64,000 bases of DNA from Morella rubra (lineage: Eukaryota; Streptophyta; Magnoliopsida; Fagales; Myricaceae), in the NCBI GenBank assembly GCA_003952965.2, contig CM025854.1, positions 11,415,588 through 11,479,587 of the forward strand, given 5' to 3'. The position numbers and the translations under genes are program-made. The notes under the pieces are model-generated. The model saw only the letters and a list, made by a program, of their open reading frames with translations, was not told the origin of the DNA and did no database searches. Shown here in pieces: positions 11,986 through 24,403 of the stretch; the stretch's first letter is position 1; each line of letters opens with the position of its first letter.

Positions 11986-13143
11986 AGCTCTTGTCCAAGC
12001 TACAAATATGCCCTCTTAGCTTCTTTTAGTGTACAACCCACACCAAAAGGAATCAACCTGATTCCGGTGTCAAGTTATCACAAGTAGGTTTTCTAGTCAT
12101 AGCTCAACAACCAAGATAGATGTCATCTCTTGAATGAAAAAAAAAAACAAGAATTTGGCTCTCTCCAAAAGTAGATGAATAAAGTTCAAATTCTGTCTCA
12201 AAAGCTCACACAATGAATATACTTGAAAGTAAATAATTTGTGTGTAAGTTAGTAAAAATGAGATGCTAAGGCTTAGAGATGAAATGCACAGAAATTATAA
12301 AGTTTTGGCCAACTTGGAACATCTTTGAAATTTTCATTTTAAAGACTCCAATCGAAAACTCGACATTTTAGGTTATAGAAAAATTTAGCCTACTAGTCGA
12401 CCGGAATCCTTTTACCAGTGGATTTGGTATTGTGACCGTCAGCTTCTAATGAGATTTACGGAATTTAAAATTCAAAAATATTATGTTCCTTGACATACCA
12501 GTTGAGCTGAATATCTATAGTGATGGATTTGAGATCTGTGATCGCTGTCAGCATAACTGATTTTTAAATTTGAAGTTCAAAAATATTTTTGTACCATTGC
12601 TATATGGTCATCCACTTTTCGTTCGATAGTGAATACAGTTAAGGTAAAGTCAAAATAAATTTAGTATCTTGCATAACTACATCCAATTCAAAGAACAGAA
12701 GCACCGATATATGTACTGGTTACCGCTAGCCTTCCATTATTGAATCCGATTAAAACACATTGACCAAAAAAACGTAGACTCTTGACCACTGCACCTAATG
12801 CAGCCGGTACTCGTATTGATCGACCACTGGTCGTCCGGTGTAGACGAAAAGTCATTTTAATATTAGTTTGAAGATTTTGAAGTTTTTCTAAAATCATATG
12901 GAGTTAGAAAAATTGTTTAAAATGAAATTTTCTAATTTCTTTGGAAAGTGAGTGTGTGATCAAGCTTGTCCAAATAATGAGTTTTGGAGTTTCATGAAAT
13001 ACCCTTCAAGTCTTGAACTTTTACTTCTTCAATTCTTGTATCTTTGGCTCTTTCATGATAATGCTTTTGTCTTTAAAGATGTCTATTTTATAGACTAAGT
13101 CCTTTTATTGTAATCATCAAATATTGATTGTGAACAAAGCCAA
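11986..13143 (-). mobile_element. divergent LTR of the Sirevirus-like family (copy E)
   Basis: The right end (12990-13143) matches the terminal 150 bases of the LTRs ending at 4690, 22060 and 25621 (the tctttggctctttcatga block, the tttgtctttaaagatg block and gattgtgaacaaagccaaca). The left part near 11986-12060 matches their 'caagcttgagatatacctc...cactaaagg' segment only loosely. It lacks the canonical TGTAAGTCC left end and the palindromes are degraded (for example 12395-12404). It abuts a copia reverse-transcriptase fragment at 13144. The left boundary is approximate. Confidence 0.55.
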
Positions 13144-13560
13144 CAAAAATGATGAGAGCTAGATCCAGGCCATGGAAGAAGAATTGAATCAATTTAAAAA
13201 GAATCAGGTATGGAATCTTATTAGCAAGAAACAAAATTCCTTATCATTTATCTCACTAATAGAAAGAGTACCAGTGATGCGTGTCAATTTCTTGAATGTT
13301 CACTAATCTCTTGACTTAGCAGGAAGCAAAACTCTGTAGCTCTTTCAACGGCTAAAGCAAAGTATGTTGCTATCCGTAGTGTTTTTGTACAATAGTTCTG
13401 GATGAAGTATCAATTGGAACACTTTGGTCTTCATTATTCACTAGTCTCAATAATGTGTGATAGCACTAGTGCTATTAACATGACCGAAAATCCTATTAAA
13501 CACTTAGGGACTAATCAGCTAGAAATCAAGCATCATTTTATAATAAATCATGCTCAGATA
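13144..13560 (+). pseudogene. internally deleted Ty1-copia pol remnant (RT start joined to RNase H)
   Basis: Positions 13150-13240 read as the opening of a copia reverse transcriptase (Trp-x-x-Ala-Met-Glu-Glu-Glu-Leu, then Val-Trp). By 13330-13560 the frame has become the copia RNase H end (Asn-Ser-Val-Ala-Leu-Ser-Thr-Ala, later Trp-Met-Lys and Cys-Asp-Ser-Thr-Ser-Ala). The roughly 1 kb that should separate these is missing. Stops and frame changes show it is dead. The residue pattern resembles the Sirevirus type. Confidence 0.7.
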
Positions 13561-14252
13561 TCACGCTTGAATTTATGAGTACCCACCTTAATTGGTATGT
13601 CAAATCCTCTTAATTGACTATTGCTTCTTAATCGTATTGTTTGATATTTTGAATGACCTTTTTTTTCTGTTAATCTTCCTTTGATTGGTTGTGTTTATTA
13701 CTCAAATTGATTTCTATTTTCTTTATCATTTATCTCAGTTTGATGTGTTGGTTTTAAAAGATTTTAAAAGAGTGATTCTTAAGTGACTTCACTCTAACAG
13801 TGTGATTCGACGTTGTATAGTCAACTATACTTAATGATGGAGTGAATTCCCTATAATTTTTCGAGAATCCAAAGGGGTTCTGAGAGCGAGTTTTGAAACA
13901 TCACACTCTATTTTATCTTTCTCTCTCTCGCTTTTTGCCCTAATATCATTCTTCAGCACTAATTCCAAAAAAACCCTCTACAACATCAGTCTCTCTATCT
14001 TCCTATCGGTTTAGGTTCTCTCAAAAATTCTAACATTTATCTCTTAGTGACGTTTAATGGAAAAGAAAAGAAATACCAAAAGAAAGAGTAGTAAAGATAA
14101 CCTCCAAAATAGGACCAAAAAAAAAAAGATAACCTCTAAAAAAAGAATCAGAACATAGATTTCAAGCTTTGTGCCTCGTAGAAGAGAAGAATCAAAAGAA
14201 GTGAGTAGTTCCAATCAAGATTCATGATTCATCAGAAGAATCAGGAAAAACC
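13561..14252. other. no gene seen
   Basis: AT-rich spacer with a CT-rich tract near 13915-13935. Its last bases (14248-14252) are one copy of the target duplication of the next solo LTR. Confidence 0.4.
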
Positions 14253-15326
14253 TGTAATTCCTAGGATTAAGGCAACCTAAGAGGGGGTGAATTGGGTTTC
14301 AAAAAAAAATTTCGAAACTCACCCTTTAGAAAGTGTTTGCTAGCTACAAGTCTCACAAAGATAAACACAAGAATATATATTGCAACTCAAATATGGAAAT
14401 AAAACTTAGAACAAGAAACTAGTAGCACAATGTAAGGAGATAAAGGAAGAGAAGCAAACACAAGATTTTTAGGTGGTTCGGCAAATCCGCCTACATCCAC
14501 CCCTCAAGCTCCTTTACCAAACCTTGAGGTTTCTCCACTATGCTCCTTTCAACCAAGGGAAAGGTTTCCTTACACTTGAGCTTGAGAAACACCTCTTCAA
14601 GCCTCAAGAACGAGTTTGAGAACAAACCTCTCCAAACTCCTTCTTTTGATGAACAACCTTCACCAAAAGGAAACAAGAGAATCACTCTCTTAAAGTGTAT
14701 AGGGATGAACGAAAATGCCCACTAAAACTCCCTTGATGGAGTAGATATTACAATGAGAAATTTCTATCTCTTAGGCTTCACACAATAACAAGGATGTGAA
14801 AGTGTTGATTATGTGTGAATGATGTTTGAACAAGGATTGAAAGGTTTTTTATCACTCTTAGCCTTGGTAAAATGATTTTGGTCGTTCAGCTTCTTTTAAA
14901 AGGCGTGGGGATGGCTTTATATATACCTCATAAGAAATATAACCGTTAATAGCCATTGGGAGTCAATTTTTCAAAAATTCACAACAAGCCGGTCGACCGC
15001 TGCAGGTTTACGTTACCCTAATGGTCATAATGCTAGAAATCAGAACGGCTCTATTCTTTTTTTTAAAACAAACCGGTCGACCACCTCACGATCTGGTCGA
15101 CCTCCTCAATTTAAGCACATGATCCGATTGATTTAAAACCACGATTTTGACCAGCTTAAAATACCCATTTTTAAAGACTAACTTCCCATAAATATACAAA
15201 AGGTTTGAGAGTAAAATTGGGATAAATTTCAAGCCATTAAAACATTTTTAATCCTCAAAACAAGTGGTAAAGCGGTTTATGCAAGATTGTTATCATCAAA
15301 ACATTGATTGTAACTAAAAGCCAACA
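14253..15326 (-). mobile_element. solo LTR of the Sirevirus-like family (copy B)
   Basis: It begins TGTAATTCC and ends GCCAACA on +, and is flanked by identical AAACC repeats at 14248-14252 and 15327-15331. Sequence order matches the 3440-4690 copy: the gggtgaattgggttt block, the gtggttcggcaaatccgcc block, palindromes at 14989-15000, 15072-15082 and 15093-15103, and the aaagccaaca end. It inserted into a reading frame on - (next entry). Confidence 0.87.
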
Positions 15327-15640
15327 AAACCTCGGTTCCCATATTCAACAAATTTTCCCACCCCTGAGCTCGGTACAATTCTTCAATATTGAGATCCACT
15401 AAGGCTTCCACCTTGATATTTTTACCATTTAGCACTTTCCTCTTCAAGAAATCACTAAAATAGAGATTCCCAAAATCCCAACTTAGAAAATCGAAAGAAA
15501 TCTCACCAAAAAGATGATCCTCCTTTAAAGTTGAGGATTCAGCAACCTCTTGATCCCTTTGACCAGCACTCTTGGTCCTCGACTTGATGATTAGGAACAA
15601 AAATGAACGAATTTGAGGCCAAAAGATGAGTTTTGGAGGT
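15327..15640 (-). pseudogene. unrecognised transposon-type ORF cut by solo LTR B
   Basis: The - frame runs from beyond 15600 to the LTR edge with no stop. It encodes a hydrophilic Lys/Glu-rich start, then a segment with Phe-Leu-Lys-Arg, an Ile-Glu-Glu-Leu-Tyr helix and Gln-Gly-Trp-Glu-Asn-Leu-Leu. This resembles, in my memory, a plant transposon-associated domain in which a Gly-Trp motif is followed some residues later by Glu-Val-(Tyr/Phe)-Pro. The LTR entered exactly at such a Glu-Val site, and the same frame resumes on the far side of the LTR below 14253 for about eight codons before a stop. The family match is from memory and weak. It lies downstream (on -) of a copia pol end, where some Sireviruses carry an extra ORF. 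Confidence 0.4.
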
Positions 15641-15860
15641 TAGGGTTCCAAAGGGTCCAACAATACAATTTTCAAAATCTAGGTTGATTTTTATGGAAAA
15701 CCTGCTAAAAAATTATGGGTTTTGCGGAAGAATGAGTTCTGAAAGGATTGGTGACTAATTGAAGCAAGAAAAATGAGTCTAGGAGAACATTTGGGAGAGA
15801 AGGGCACAAGAGAGGCGAGCGGTTGACAATGAGAAATGGGCCAGTTGATCAAGAGAGTCT

Positions 15861-15894
15861 GGGTATATATACCCTCGACAGACCGGTCGACCGC
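15861..15894 (-). promoter_or_regulatory. TATA-like palindrome plus GACCGGTCGACCGC motif
   Basis: The palindrome gggtatatataccc (15861-15874) sits next to gaccggtcgaccgc (15881-15894). On - the GGTCGACC core lies just upstream of the TATA sequence, the same order as in the four family LTRs, but this spot is outside any recognised LTR. It is about 250 bases upstream of the ORF at 15640-15327 on -, so a promoter for that ORF is possible. Confidence 0.4.
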
Positions 15895-16144
15895 TTCCTA
15901 TAGCAGCTCCACGAGGTTGGACCGCTTCAGAGAACATGTTCTCTGAACCGCTCAGCCACTCCATGAAGCGATTCTACTATAATCAACCGCCTTAGATACC
16001 AACTAGGAAAAAATGAGTTTTAAGCCCCAAAAAAGAAGTGAAATGATGCAAATGATAAAATAAGATCAATAAACATTATTTGAGGATAAAATAAACATGT
16101 TCAAAGCATCAAAACATCTCAAATATATTGTAAAAGAGCAACAA

Positions 16145-16880
16145 ACAAGTTAGAGAGCATTTGCATCTAAAAACCTAATATTTCTTCTAAGATCACGAAA
16201 TCGATCATTGCTCAAGGGTTTTGTAAAAATATCAGCCAATTGATGTTCAGTGCTAATGAATTCGAGTAAGATATCACCTTTTTGTATATGATCTCTCAAA
16301 ACATGATGTCTCACCTCAATATTCTTGGTACGAGAGTGTTAGATGGGGTTTTTGGACAAATTTATGGCACTTGTATTATCACATTTAATAGGTATACTAT
16401 CAAACTCAAGGCCAAAAGTCTATGAGAGTTTATTTCATCCACAACACTTGAGCACAACAACTACCGTCCGCTATGTATTCTACTTTGGTTGTTGATAATG
16501 CAACCGATTTTTGTTTCTTGCTACTCCAAGAAACAAGAGATAAACCTAGAAAATAGCAAGTACCACTAGTACTCTTTCTTTCAACCTTGCACCCGGCAAA
16601 GTCGGCATTGAATTTGCTTACTAGATTTATGTGTGTGTCTCTAGGATACCAAAGTCCTAGGTCAATTGTATCCAATAAATATCTAAAAATTCTTTTCACG
16701 GCACCAAAATGAGATTCTTTAGGGTAAGATTGAAATCTAGCACATAAACAACACTAAACATAATATCCGAGCCTATTGACCATTAAAAAGATGAGAGCTC
16801 CAATCATACCTCTATATTTGTTGATATCCACCTTTTTATCTTTCTCATCCGAGTATTGTGAAAATTAACTCTCTATTTCT
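16145..16880 (-). pseudogene. Ty1-copia (Sirevirus-type) pol 3' fragment: end of RT and RNase H
   Basis: On - the region reads from about 16880 through the end of reverse transcriptase into RNase H. The clearest stretch, 16699-16430, has Leu-Gly-Leu-Trp-Tyr-Pro, Ala-Asp-Phe-Ala-Gly-Cys, Arg-Lys-Ser-Thr-Ser-Gly-Thr-Cys and Ser-Val-Ala-Leu-Ser-Thr-Thr, all copia RNase H signatures. It continues with frame breaks to His-Gln-Leu-Ala-Asp-Ile-Phe-Thr-Lys near 16230 and a stop near 16150. The strings are those usual in Sirevirus polyproteins. At least one stop (about 16340) and other breaks mark it as dead. It is on the opposite strand to the large copia element at 18.9-30 kb. Confidence 0.8.
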
Positions 16881-16934
16881 TGTGAGTGTTCACAAGTACC
16901 ATAAAGCTTCAAATTTGTGTTTTTTTTTAGATAA

Positions 16935-17584
16935 AAAAATAGTGACTGTCCGTGAGGTTAGGGGGATACTGTGGTGAGGATGGTCTCGGTTTAGGTTATG
17001 AGTGTTACACCTACACTATAAAAGTACTTAGGATGTGAATGTTGCTACTAGTAAAAAAAATTTGGTTGTGAGTGTTGAGTCTAAAAAAAAGCTTGGGTTG
17101 TAAGTATTGAGCACGTAAAAACACTTGTAAGGTTCTCTAGCACCTACAAGATAGTGTACTATTTGTAAATTGAGAAAAATTCCAAGGAAGGATCCTTGGT
17201 GGTGGACGGAGGTTGGTTTTGACTAAACCACCTAAAATCTCATCGTATCTCTCAACCTTGCACTCCATTTACTTGCTATAATTATTTATGCAAATGTTGT
17301 CTTTAAAACTAAGACTTTGTTTTTAACTTGAGAGTTATCAAAGCTTTTATTAAGATCACATTTCTATATTAGTCATTTCTCCTTATTAACTGGTTCATTT
17401 AAGTAGAAGCTATATTGTTTCTCTTGCTTGTATTTTGGTAAAGCTTCCTACTTTGTGCTACTCTCTACTGTAACTTTCATAACCATTTGTAACTCTGTTA
17501 CATTGTGTTTTATAGTGTTACATTCACAAGAACTTTTATAAAATTCAATTCATACCACCCCTAGGTTGTCTACCTAGACTCACA
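16935..17584 (+). mobile_element. partial Sirevirus-like LTR, opposite orientation (R-U5 part)
   Basis: Read on +, the blocks ggttctctagcacct, agatagtgtactatttg, accacctaaaatctc and caattcataccacccctag occur in the order they have on the - strand of the other LTRs, ending TAGACTCACA at 17584. So this is the 3' half of a related LTR read on +. The U3 with palindromes is missing. The following bases (ataccag) do not give a clear primer site. Confidence 0.45.
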
Positions 17585-18905
17585 ATACCAGACTCTTGGG
17601 AGACATTTAGAGTGTAATTATCTAACCTAGCCTGAGATGGTGTATTCAATATGAATTTTGAAAGTTTGATCTGATGAAAATTAACTTATCAATTCTCTTT
17701 GTTAATCTTTGAGAATTCTTCAATAATCTTCAAGTTCATGTTAATCTCACAATCTTGAGCATTCCACGATAGCAACTCAAATGTTCTGCCTCCTTCCTTT
17801 CCACACTCATAACGTCGTAGGGTTTTCTAAGTTCTAATGGCCAACTCTAAAATTTATGATTAATTAATAGGTTATCTCATAGCTATCATTTTAAACAATA
17901 CCCTAGTTGTGATAGTGCATGGGATTGTTAGAAATCTCAGATCTTGGCCGTAGGATCACATGGAAAAATTCTTTTCTATTAACTCCCTTATATTCTTTAT
18001 TCCGAATTTAGGCTTATACTAAATTGTAATCATGTCCAACAACATATTACAATTCACCCTTGAGAATTTGAAATTGATTTGTGAAACCTTTTTTACTAAC
18101 AATTATATTTGTTTATTTATCCTTCCACCATACTATATTTCATATGAGCTAATAGGACCGGAATAATATCATTGATAAAATCCTAGCTCATATAATTCTT
18201 AATTTATAATCTGTAACCCGTTGGACTCTCAAATTTCACAAATAAATATATATTATATATTAATTTCAAAAAAACATTTTCACAAAATTCCTCTGGCTAG
18301 AGATTTCTTTTCTCGAGTCCAACTCTATACAGATATACTTGAATATACTATCTCATGAAGAGACTGGTATATTCCTTATTGAACATATACACAAACTCAT
18401 TAATTATGCACAAGACCCGACATTGTCTGGAATATTTGACCTAGAAAGATCATCACCAAATGACACTGTCATAATACAAGTACACAATAAACAAACCTGG
18501 ATAAACCTCTCATGTCTAAGGATATCATAAATAAATTGTGTTGAATACCTTCTCAACATCAATGATCACTTCCAGAAGGTATCCATATTTGATCTCATTC
18601 AATGCATGAACTATACATAGTGCACCCACTCGTTTGCTTAAGGTCACTACCTCAATGACTGAGTACATCATTATATTAATAGAGGCACAACGAGTATAGA
18701 CCTATTGTACATAAATATGTACCTTGGTCTAGAACAAAATATCAAGTGAACAAGGAACCGAAAAGTCATACTCCCCTCCTTTGATTCATTAATCATTAGC
18801 ATGAATTTTCTACAATGTCACTCAATAATAACCACGTAACATCTTATGTCATAACATATTACCTAATAAAAAATATAAACACGTGGTATCTAAATAAAAA
18901 ATTAT
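17585..18905. other. no gene seen; AT-rich, probably transposon-derived
   Basis: No coding frame or RNA gene that I can support. A TGTTAGAAATC start near 17928 could be an LTR edge, but no partner was found. Confidence 0.35.
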
Positions 18906-20785
18906 CTAAATAAATGATTTTTTGGGCATATTTCTTACAAATTTGGCAAAGACCAGTATTTTGAACAAAAAGATCACAAGAAAATCACAAGGATCCTCTT
19001 CATAGTTAGAGGTTTTGGTTATAGAAAAAAGGGGAGGAGTAAGTCCAGAGGCATGAAGAATAGAGACAAAAGCAAAAGAAATTCTAACAGGTTTATTTAT
19101 ATTAAGTGCTATCACTGCAGCATGAAAGGGCACATCAGAAAATATTATAGACATTTGAAGAGAGAGAACAAGGAGAAATTCAAGGAGAAGAAGAATGATG
19201 ATTGAGTAGCAACTACTACCTCAAAAAAAAATTTCATTGTTTATGGTGCTGATGTCATTAATATTGCATGTCATAATACCAGTTGGGTGATTGATAGCAG
19301 TGCCTTCATTCATGCTACGAATTAAAAGGATTTCTTTGCGTCTTATATAGCTAGTGACTTTGAGATAGTAAAGATAGGCAATGATGGCTTGGCCAAAATT
19401 ATTGACATTGAAAATGTGTGTCTAGAGACAAATAATGGCATGAGGTCAATTGTTTGAGATATAAAGCATATTTCTGACATTCTCTTGAATTTGATTTATG
19501 CAGGTAAGCTTGATGATGAAGGGTATTTGCAACACTTTTGGTGATGACGAATGGAAGCTCACTAAAGGTTCTACGATTGTTGCTTAAGGCAAGAAACTTT
19601 TTACTCTATACATATTTTCCACAAATTTTTCCAAACCATTATCAATTCATTGGAGAATGAGTCTACAATAAAAATTATGGCATAAAATGCTTGTCTATAT
19701 AAGTGAGAAAGGCTTCACCGTATTCGCGAAAAATAATCTTTTGTCTTGGTATAAGAGTGTGCCTTTGAAAAAATGTACTCATTGTTTGGTAGGGAAGCAT
19801 AATAGAGTTTCCTCCATCCAGAAAGCCAAAAAATACTTGATTTAGTACATTCAGATATTTGTGGCCCTATGAAGACGAAAAGTCTAGATGGTTCATTTTA
19901 CTTTTTGGACCTTCATAGATGATCATTCAAGAAAGTTGTGGGTCTACAACTTGAAAAGCAAAAAATCAAATATCATATATGTTTAAACAATTTCAAGCTT
20001 TAGTTGAGAGACTGACTGGGAAGAAGATAAGGTGCATCAGAACAGATAATGAAGGACAGTACACTGGTCCATTTCATGGTTGTTGTGAACAATAGGGTAT
20101 TTGGCATCAAAAGACACTTTCAAAGACTTCTTAGTTGAAAGGATGAATAGAACACTAATTGTGAGAGTGAGATGCTTACTTTGACAGGCTCAATTTCTAA
20201 GATCTTTTTAGGGTGAGGCATTAAATACAGTTGTACATGTTCTTAATCTCACACCATGTGTTCCTTTTCAATTTGATGTACCAAATATAGTTTGGATTGG
20301 TAAGGATATTTAACACAACTACATACATGTCTTTGGGTGTAAAGGATCTGTACGTGTTCCTAAAGATGAGATGTCTAAGCTTGATGTGAAGACTCGATAG
20401 TGCATCTTTCTAGACTATGGCCTAGATGAGTTTGGGGATTGGTTATATGATCTAGAGGAAAAGAAACTAGTGAGAAGCCAAGATGTTATGTTTATAGAAG
20501 ATCAAACCATATAAGATATTGAGAAAGCAGAAAATGCAATGCCTTAGTATAGTGACAGTTTAATTAACTTAGATCATGTACCGCTAATAAATTCTTCAAA
20601 TCAACAGGGTCCAGGTGATGCAGATGCTTCTCTACAAGTTAAGACAAATGGTGAGAGTCTTGATCAATGGCCTGTACCAAAAATACCACTAGATGTTTCT
20701 CTTAAGAGGTCTACCATTGACCAATGTCCTTTCATTCAATATTCTACAGATAAGTATGTGTTATTGACTGATGGAGGAGAGCTAT
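18906..20785 (+). pseudogene. Ty1-copia gag-integrase, left part of a split element
   Basis: The + strand shows a decayed gag-pol start. A CCHC zinc knuckle (Cys-Tyr-His-Cys ... Gly-His ... Tyr) lies at about 19105-19150, then the gag-pre-integrase region (about 19500-19800), then integrase pieces with Asp-Asp-His-Ser-Arg (about 19915) and Arg-x-Asp-Asn-Glu (about 20038-20055). It runs to an 'LTDGGE'-like stretch at about 20762-20780, where it stops abruptly at an inserted element. Many stops and frameshifts show it is dead. The pol reading continues at 25622 and again at 28037. Confidence 0.8.
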
Positions 20786-22060
20786 TGTAAGTCCAAGATT
20801 AAAGCAACCCAAGAGGAGGGGTGAATTGGGTTTCCAAACTTTTTCGATTTTAACCCCCAAAGTCGTGTTTGCAAAGTAAAGACTAATTTAGCACAAGTAT
20901 ATTGATGCAACAAGTAAATAAGTGCTAAATGTAAAGAGTAAGTTTAGAGAAGCAAACACAAATTTTTAGGTGATTCGGCAAACCCGCCTACATCCACCCC
21001 TCAAGTTCTTTTACCGAGCCTTGAGGTTTTCCCACTAACTTCCAAATAGTGTACACACTAGCTTCCGCTTACCCTGCTAGAGCAAAGGGCACACTAAAGT
21101 CATCTGCTAAGAATAGAAAAGTGTACTTTCCGGGTGCTAGAGACCTACAAGTGCTTTCTCAAGCTTGAGATATACCTCTCTAAGCTTCTTCTTTAGTGAA
21201 CAACCTCACTAAAGAATCACCTCTTTTGGATAGGAAGATACAAGAATAAACTCTCTCAAAGAGTGGATATGAAAATGGAAAGCTCTATCTCTTTGATTCA
21301 CACAATGACAAGGATATGAAAGTGTGTTTGTGTGAATGATATGAGAAATATGGAATATGAAGGTTTAAGATATTTCTCAAGTAGTAAAATGATATGTGGT
21401 CGTTCTCTCTTGTTTAGAGACAATAAGAAGGTCTTTATATAGGCCACATGAGAAAACTAGCCGTTTCTAACCGTTGGAATTTTACCGTGTACCAATCGAC
21501 TGCTTCATGTACTGGTCGACCGCTTCAGGATTACCGTTAGCAACGGTCATATTTTCAAAGCTCAACGGATCTATTCAAATCATAGACCGGTCGACCGCTA
21601 CACCAAGCGGTCGAAGGCCGTTGACTGCTTCACCAGCCGTCGACCTCTTCAACTTAAGCACATGATCCGGTTCATTTAAAACACGATTTTGACCTTTTAA
21701 AACATCCAATTTTAAAGACTAACTTCCCATAAGTATATAAAAGGTTTGGGAGTTTGATTGGGGTGTTTTGAAACCATTAAAAACATTTTGATCTTCCAAA
21801 AGAGGTAAAACGGTTTATGCACGTTTTGAAAGATATGCAAGTGTGTGATTCAATCCTTGTCAAAAGTGAAACTAAGAGTTACAAGATTATACCCTATGGT
21901 CTTGAATCTTCACTTTTGAGCTCCTTGCATCTTCTTGATCTTCAATCTTCTTGTCTTTGGCTCTTTGATAAAAATGTCTTTGTCTTTGAAGATGTCCATT
22001 TTGTAAACTTAATCCATTTATTGAAATCATCAAAATATCGATTGTGAACAAAAGCCAACA
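20786..22060 (-). repeat. 3' LTR of the gag-only element (copy C)
   Basis: TG...CA ends on -, TATA-type box near 21433-21442 on -, and GGTCGACC-core palindromes at 21512-21522 and 21585-21598, plus degraded copies nearby. On - it is directly preceded by a polypurine tract (22061-22077). Confidence 0.85.
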
Positions 22061-22412
22061 ATCTCCCCCTTTTTGATGATGACAATAAATTGATAGTTTT
22101 GGGATGACTCCCCTATCTTTTGCAATTGGACAATCATTTGAAACTTGAGACAAAACATTAGTAGCCAATATTCATAATCCAATTCAAAAGGAGAATATAT
22201 AGTCATTAAAACTATCAACACATTTCTCCCCCTTTGTCACATCAAAAAGACAAAGGATATAAACTTAGATGGATGCATCAAAAATTGATAAAAATTAAGA
22301 TATGTGCATGCATTATCCATCAAGCTTTCCCAAATATGCATTTTATCAATATCCATCACGTGATCAAAGGGAATACAAGCATATCAACATTAAGAAATCT
22401 CCCCCTTTGTCA
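22061..22412 (-). promoter_or_regulatory. polypurine tract and two further tract-like copies
   Basis: On - an AAAAAGGGGGAGAT tract (22061-22077) abuts the 3' LTR, as needed to prime plus-strand DNA. Near copies AAAGGGGGAGAA and AAAGGGGGAGAT lie at 22223-22238 and 22396-22412, about 160-175 bases apart. Multiple polypurine tracts upstream of the 3' LTR are a feature I recall for Sireviruses. Confidence 0.6.
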
Positions 22413-22869
22413 ATCAAAAAGTGAATGCATGGATGTAACTTCAAAAAATAATCTTTTTCATCCAAAAGAACAATTTGGAGTTTTAAATGACAATCTCATT
22501 GAAATGGTATAGAGAATGACTAATGGGACTCAAGAGTCCATCTATTACGATAGTTCGCTAGAGGGGACCTAAGCTAATTTAGCTGAAAAAGGTGGCTCAA
22601 AAAACTCATAAAAGATGATTTTGTAAAAATGTCATTTTAGAGATGTATTTTGATAAATGCAAGAAATATGTCAAAGATGAATACATTTGCATTAACACAT
22701 AAGAAATCATCATTAACCAACAATTTAGAACATATTTTCAATCAAGGATTTAGAAGTTACCAAAGGTTTTCCCCTTAGCATTTGTCCTCAAATGTCACAA
22801 GCCTTCTTGATAGGCAAGTTTCATCCAAGTACTCTTTATTGCTCCATCCTTCTTGAATCCTACAAAAGA

Positions 22870-24350
22870 ATCAAGAAACCATTTTTGGTACCCAAGCTTT
22901 CTTGGGTCCTTCGTGTTAGCCTTGGTTCCTTTTGGAACCCATGTCTTCTTGAGAGTCTTGCTCCAAGTTTCTTCAATGCACAATCAAAAATTAGATGCCC
23001 ATCTTTATTGCAAAAATGACATGTTTGAGTAGGTGCACAAAAAGACTTAGCCTTCAAAAAATAATTCTTAAAATATTTTTGGTGAATAGAAGGCTTGTAG
23101 CCTAAGCCACTTTTGTCAAAGACACATCTTTGACTACCAAGAATCAAATCCAAAGATTTCTTTCCTTGAGTGAAACTTCTCAAGGATTTTGCTTTGAGAA
23201 ATTATTTTGTTGTTCAAAGCAACTTTCTCATTTTCAAATTCTAAAGCTTTTTGTTGGAGTAAATCATTTTCAAGCTTTAGAGTATTTCTCTCATTTTCTA
23301 ATAAATCAATTTCTTTTGAGATCAAAATGAGTTTCTTTTTCAAGGATGTATATTTTGAACCAAGTTTTTCAAATTGACAAAAAAGTTCATCAAATGCATT
23401 TTGAAGTTCAATATATGAAAGTTTAGGTTCATCATCCGAAGAGTATACCTCATCATCATCCTCAAATGCCATGAGGCACATGTTAGCGATTTCTCCATCT
23501 TCTTCGGAGGAGGAGGAGCTTTCATCGTTAACATGCCATGATGTTTTCTTGTATTTGAGGCTTCTCTTCTCTTTCTTTCTTTTGAGGAAGTTCTTGAACT
23601 TTCTAGTCATCAAGACTATGTCTTCCTCATCGTCATCCTCATCTTCGCTTATGGAAGATTTGAGAGCGATCCTTATCTTCTTCTTGCTCTCATCTTCATT
23701 TTCGAGCATTTGGATCTCATGGGTCATGAGGGATCCGAGAAGCTCTTCTAGAGGTAGCTTGGTGAGATCTTTAGCCTCTTGAATCGCAGTCACCTTTGCT
23801 TCCCAAGACTTTGGTAGTGACCTAAGGATTTTTCTCACCAAATCCGAGTTAGTATAAGATTTACCAAGAGCATTCAAAGCATTTATAATGTTGGTAAATC
23901 TAGTATACATGTCACTAATGGATTCTTGTTCATTTTAAATAACTCATAGTTATGGACAAGCATACTATTTTGGACTCTTTGACTTGGTTTGTCCCTTCAT
24001 GTGTAATCTCTAGAGCATGCCAAATTTCTTAGCATTTGTGCAAGAAGATATTCTATTAAACTCTCCTCTATCTAAAGCACAATATAATATGTTCATAGCT
24101 CTTGCATCTAGAGAGATTTTCTTTTTGTCTAGGTCACTATATTCATTTTCATTTTTGAGGGTTTCAACCTCTCCAACTTTCTTTGTGGGAATATGTGGAC
24201 CATTCAATATGCATAACCATAAATCATAATCAATAGATTGAAAATAAATACTCATCCTAACTTTCCAATATGCATAATCACTACCATTAAAGAATGGTGG
24301 TCTAAGTGTGGAAAGTCCTTCAACTTGAGTGTTGAAGCTTGAAGTTGCAT
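22870..24350 (-). pseudogene. copia gag (UBN2-type) with coiled coil and zinc knuckle, broken
   Basis: Read on -, the N-terminal part (24350-24010) has Phe-Phe-Asn-Gly-Ser-Asp-Tyr-Ala-Tyr-Trp-Lys and Ile-Asp-Tyr-Asp-Leu-Trp, typical of copia gag. After stops around 24000-23920, the longest open piece (23910-23134, 258 codons) has the Leu-Arg-Ser-Leu-Pro motif, a run of acidic and Ser residues, and a Leu/Lys/Glu heptad coiled coil. A CCHC knuckle (Cys-His-Phe-Cys ... Gly-His ... Asp-Cys) follows at about 23022-22980 in another frame. Gag would form the virus-like particle around element RNA. A long coiled coil after the core fits Sirevirus gag. Frame breaks near 23910 and 23140 make it defective. 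Confidence 0.8.
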
Positions 24351-24403
24351 TCTAACTCAAGATTGTTAAATCTTGTATAACGAGCACCAAGCTTGATACC
24401 AAT

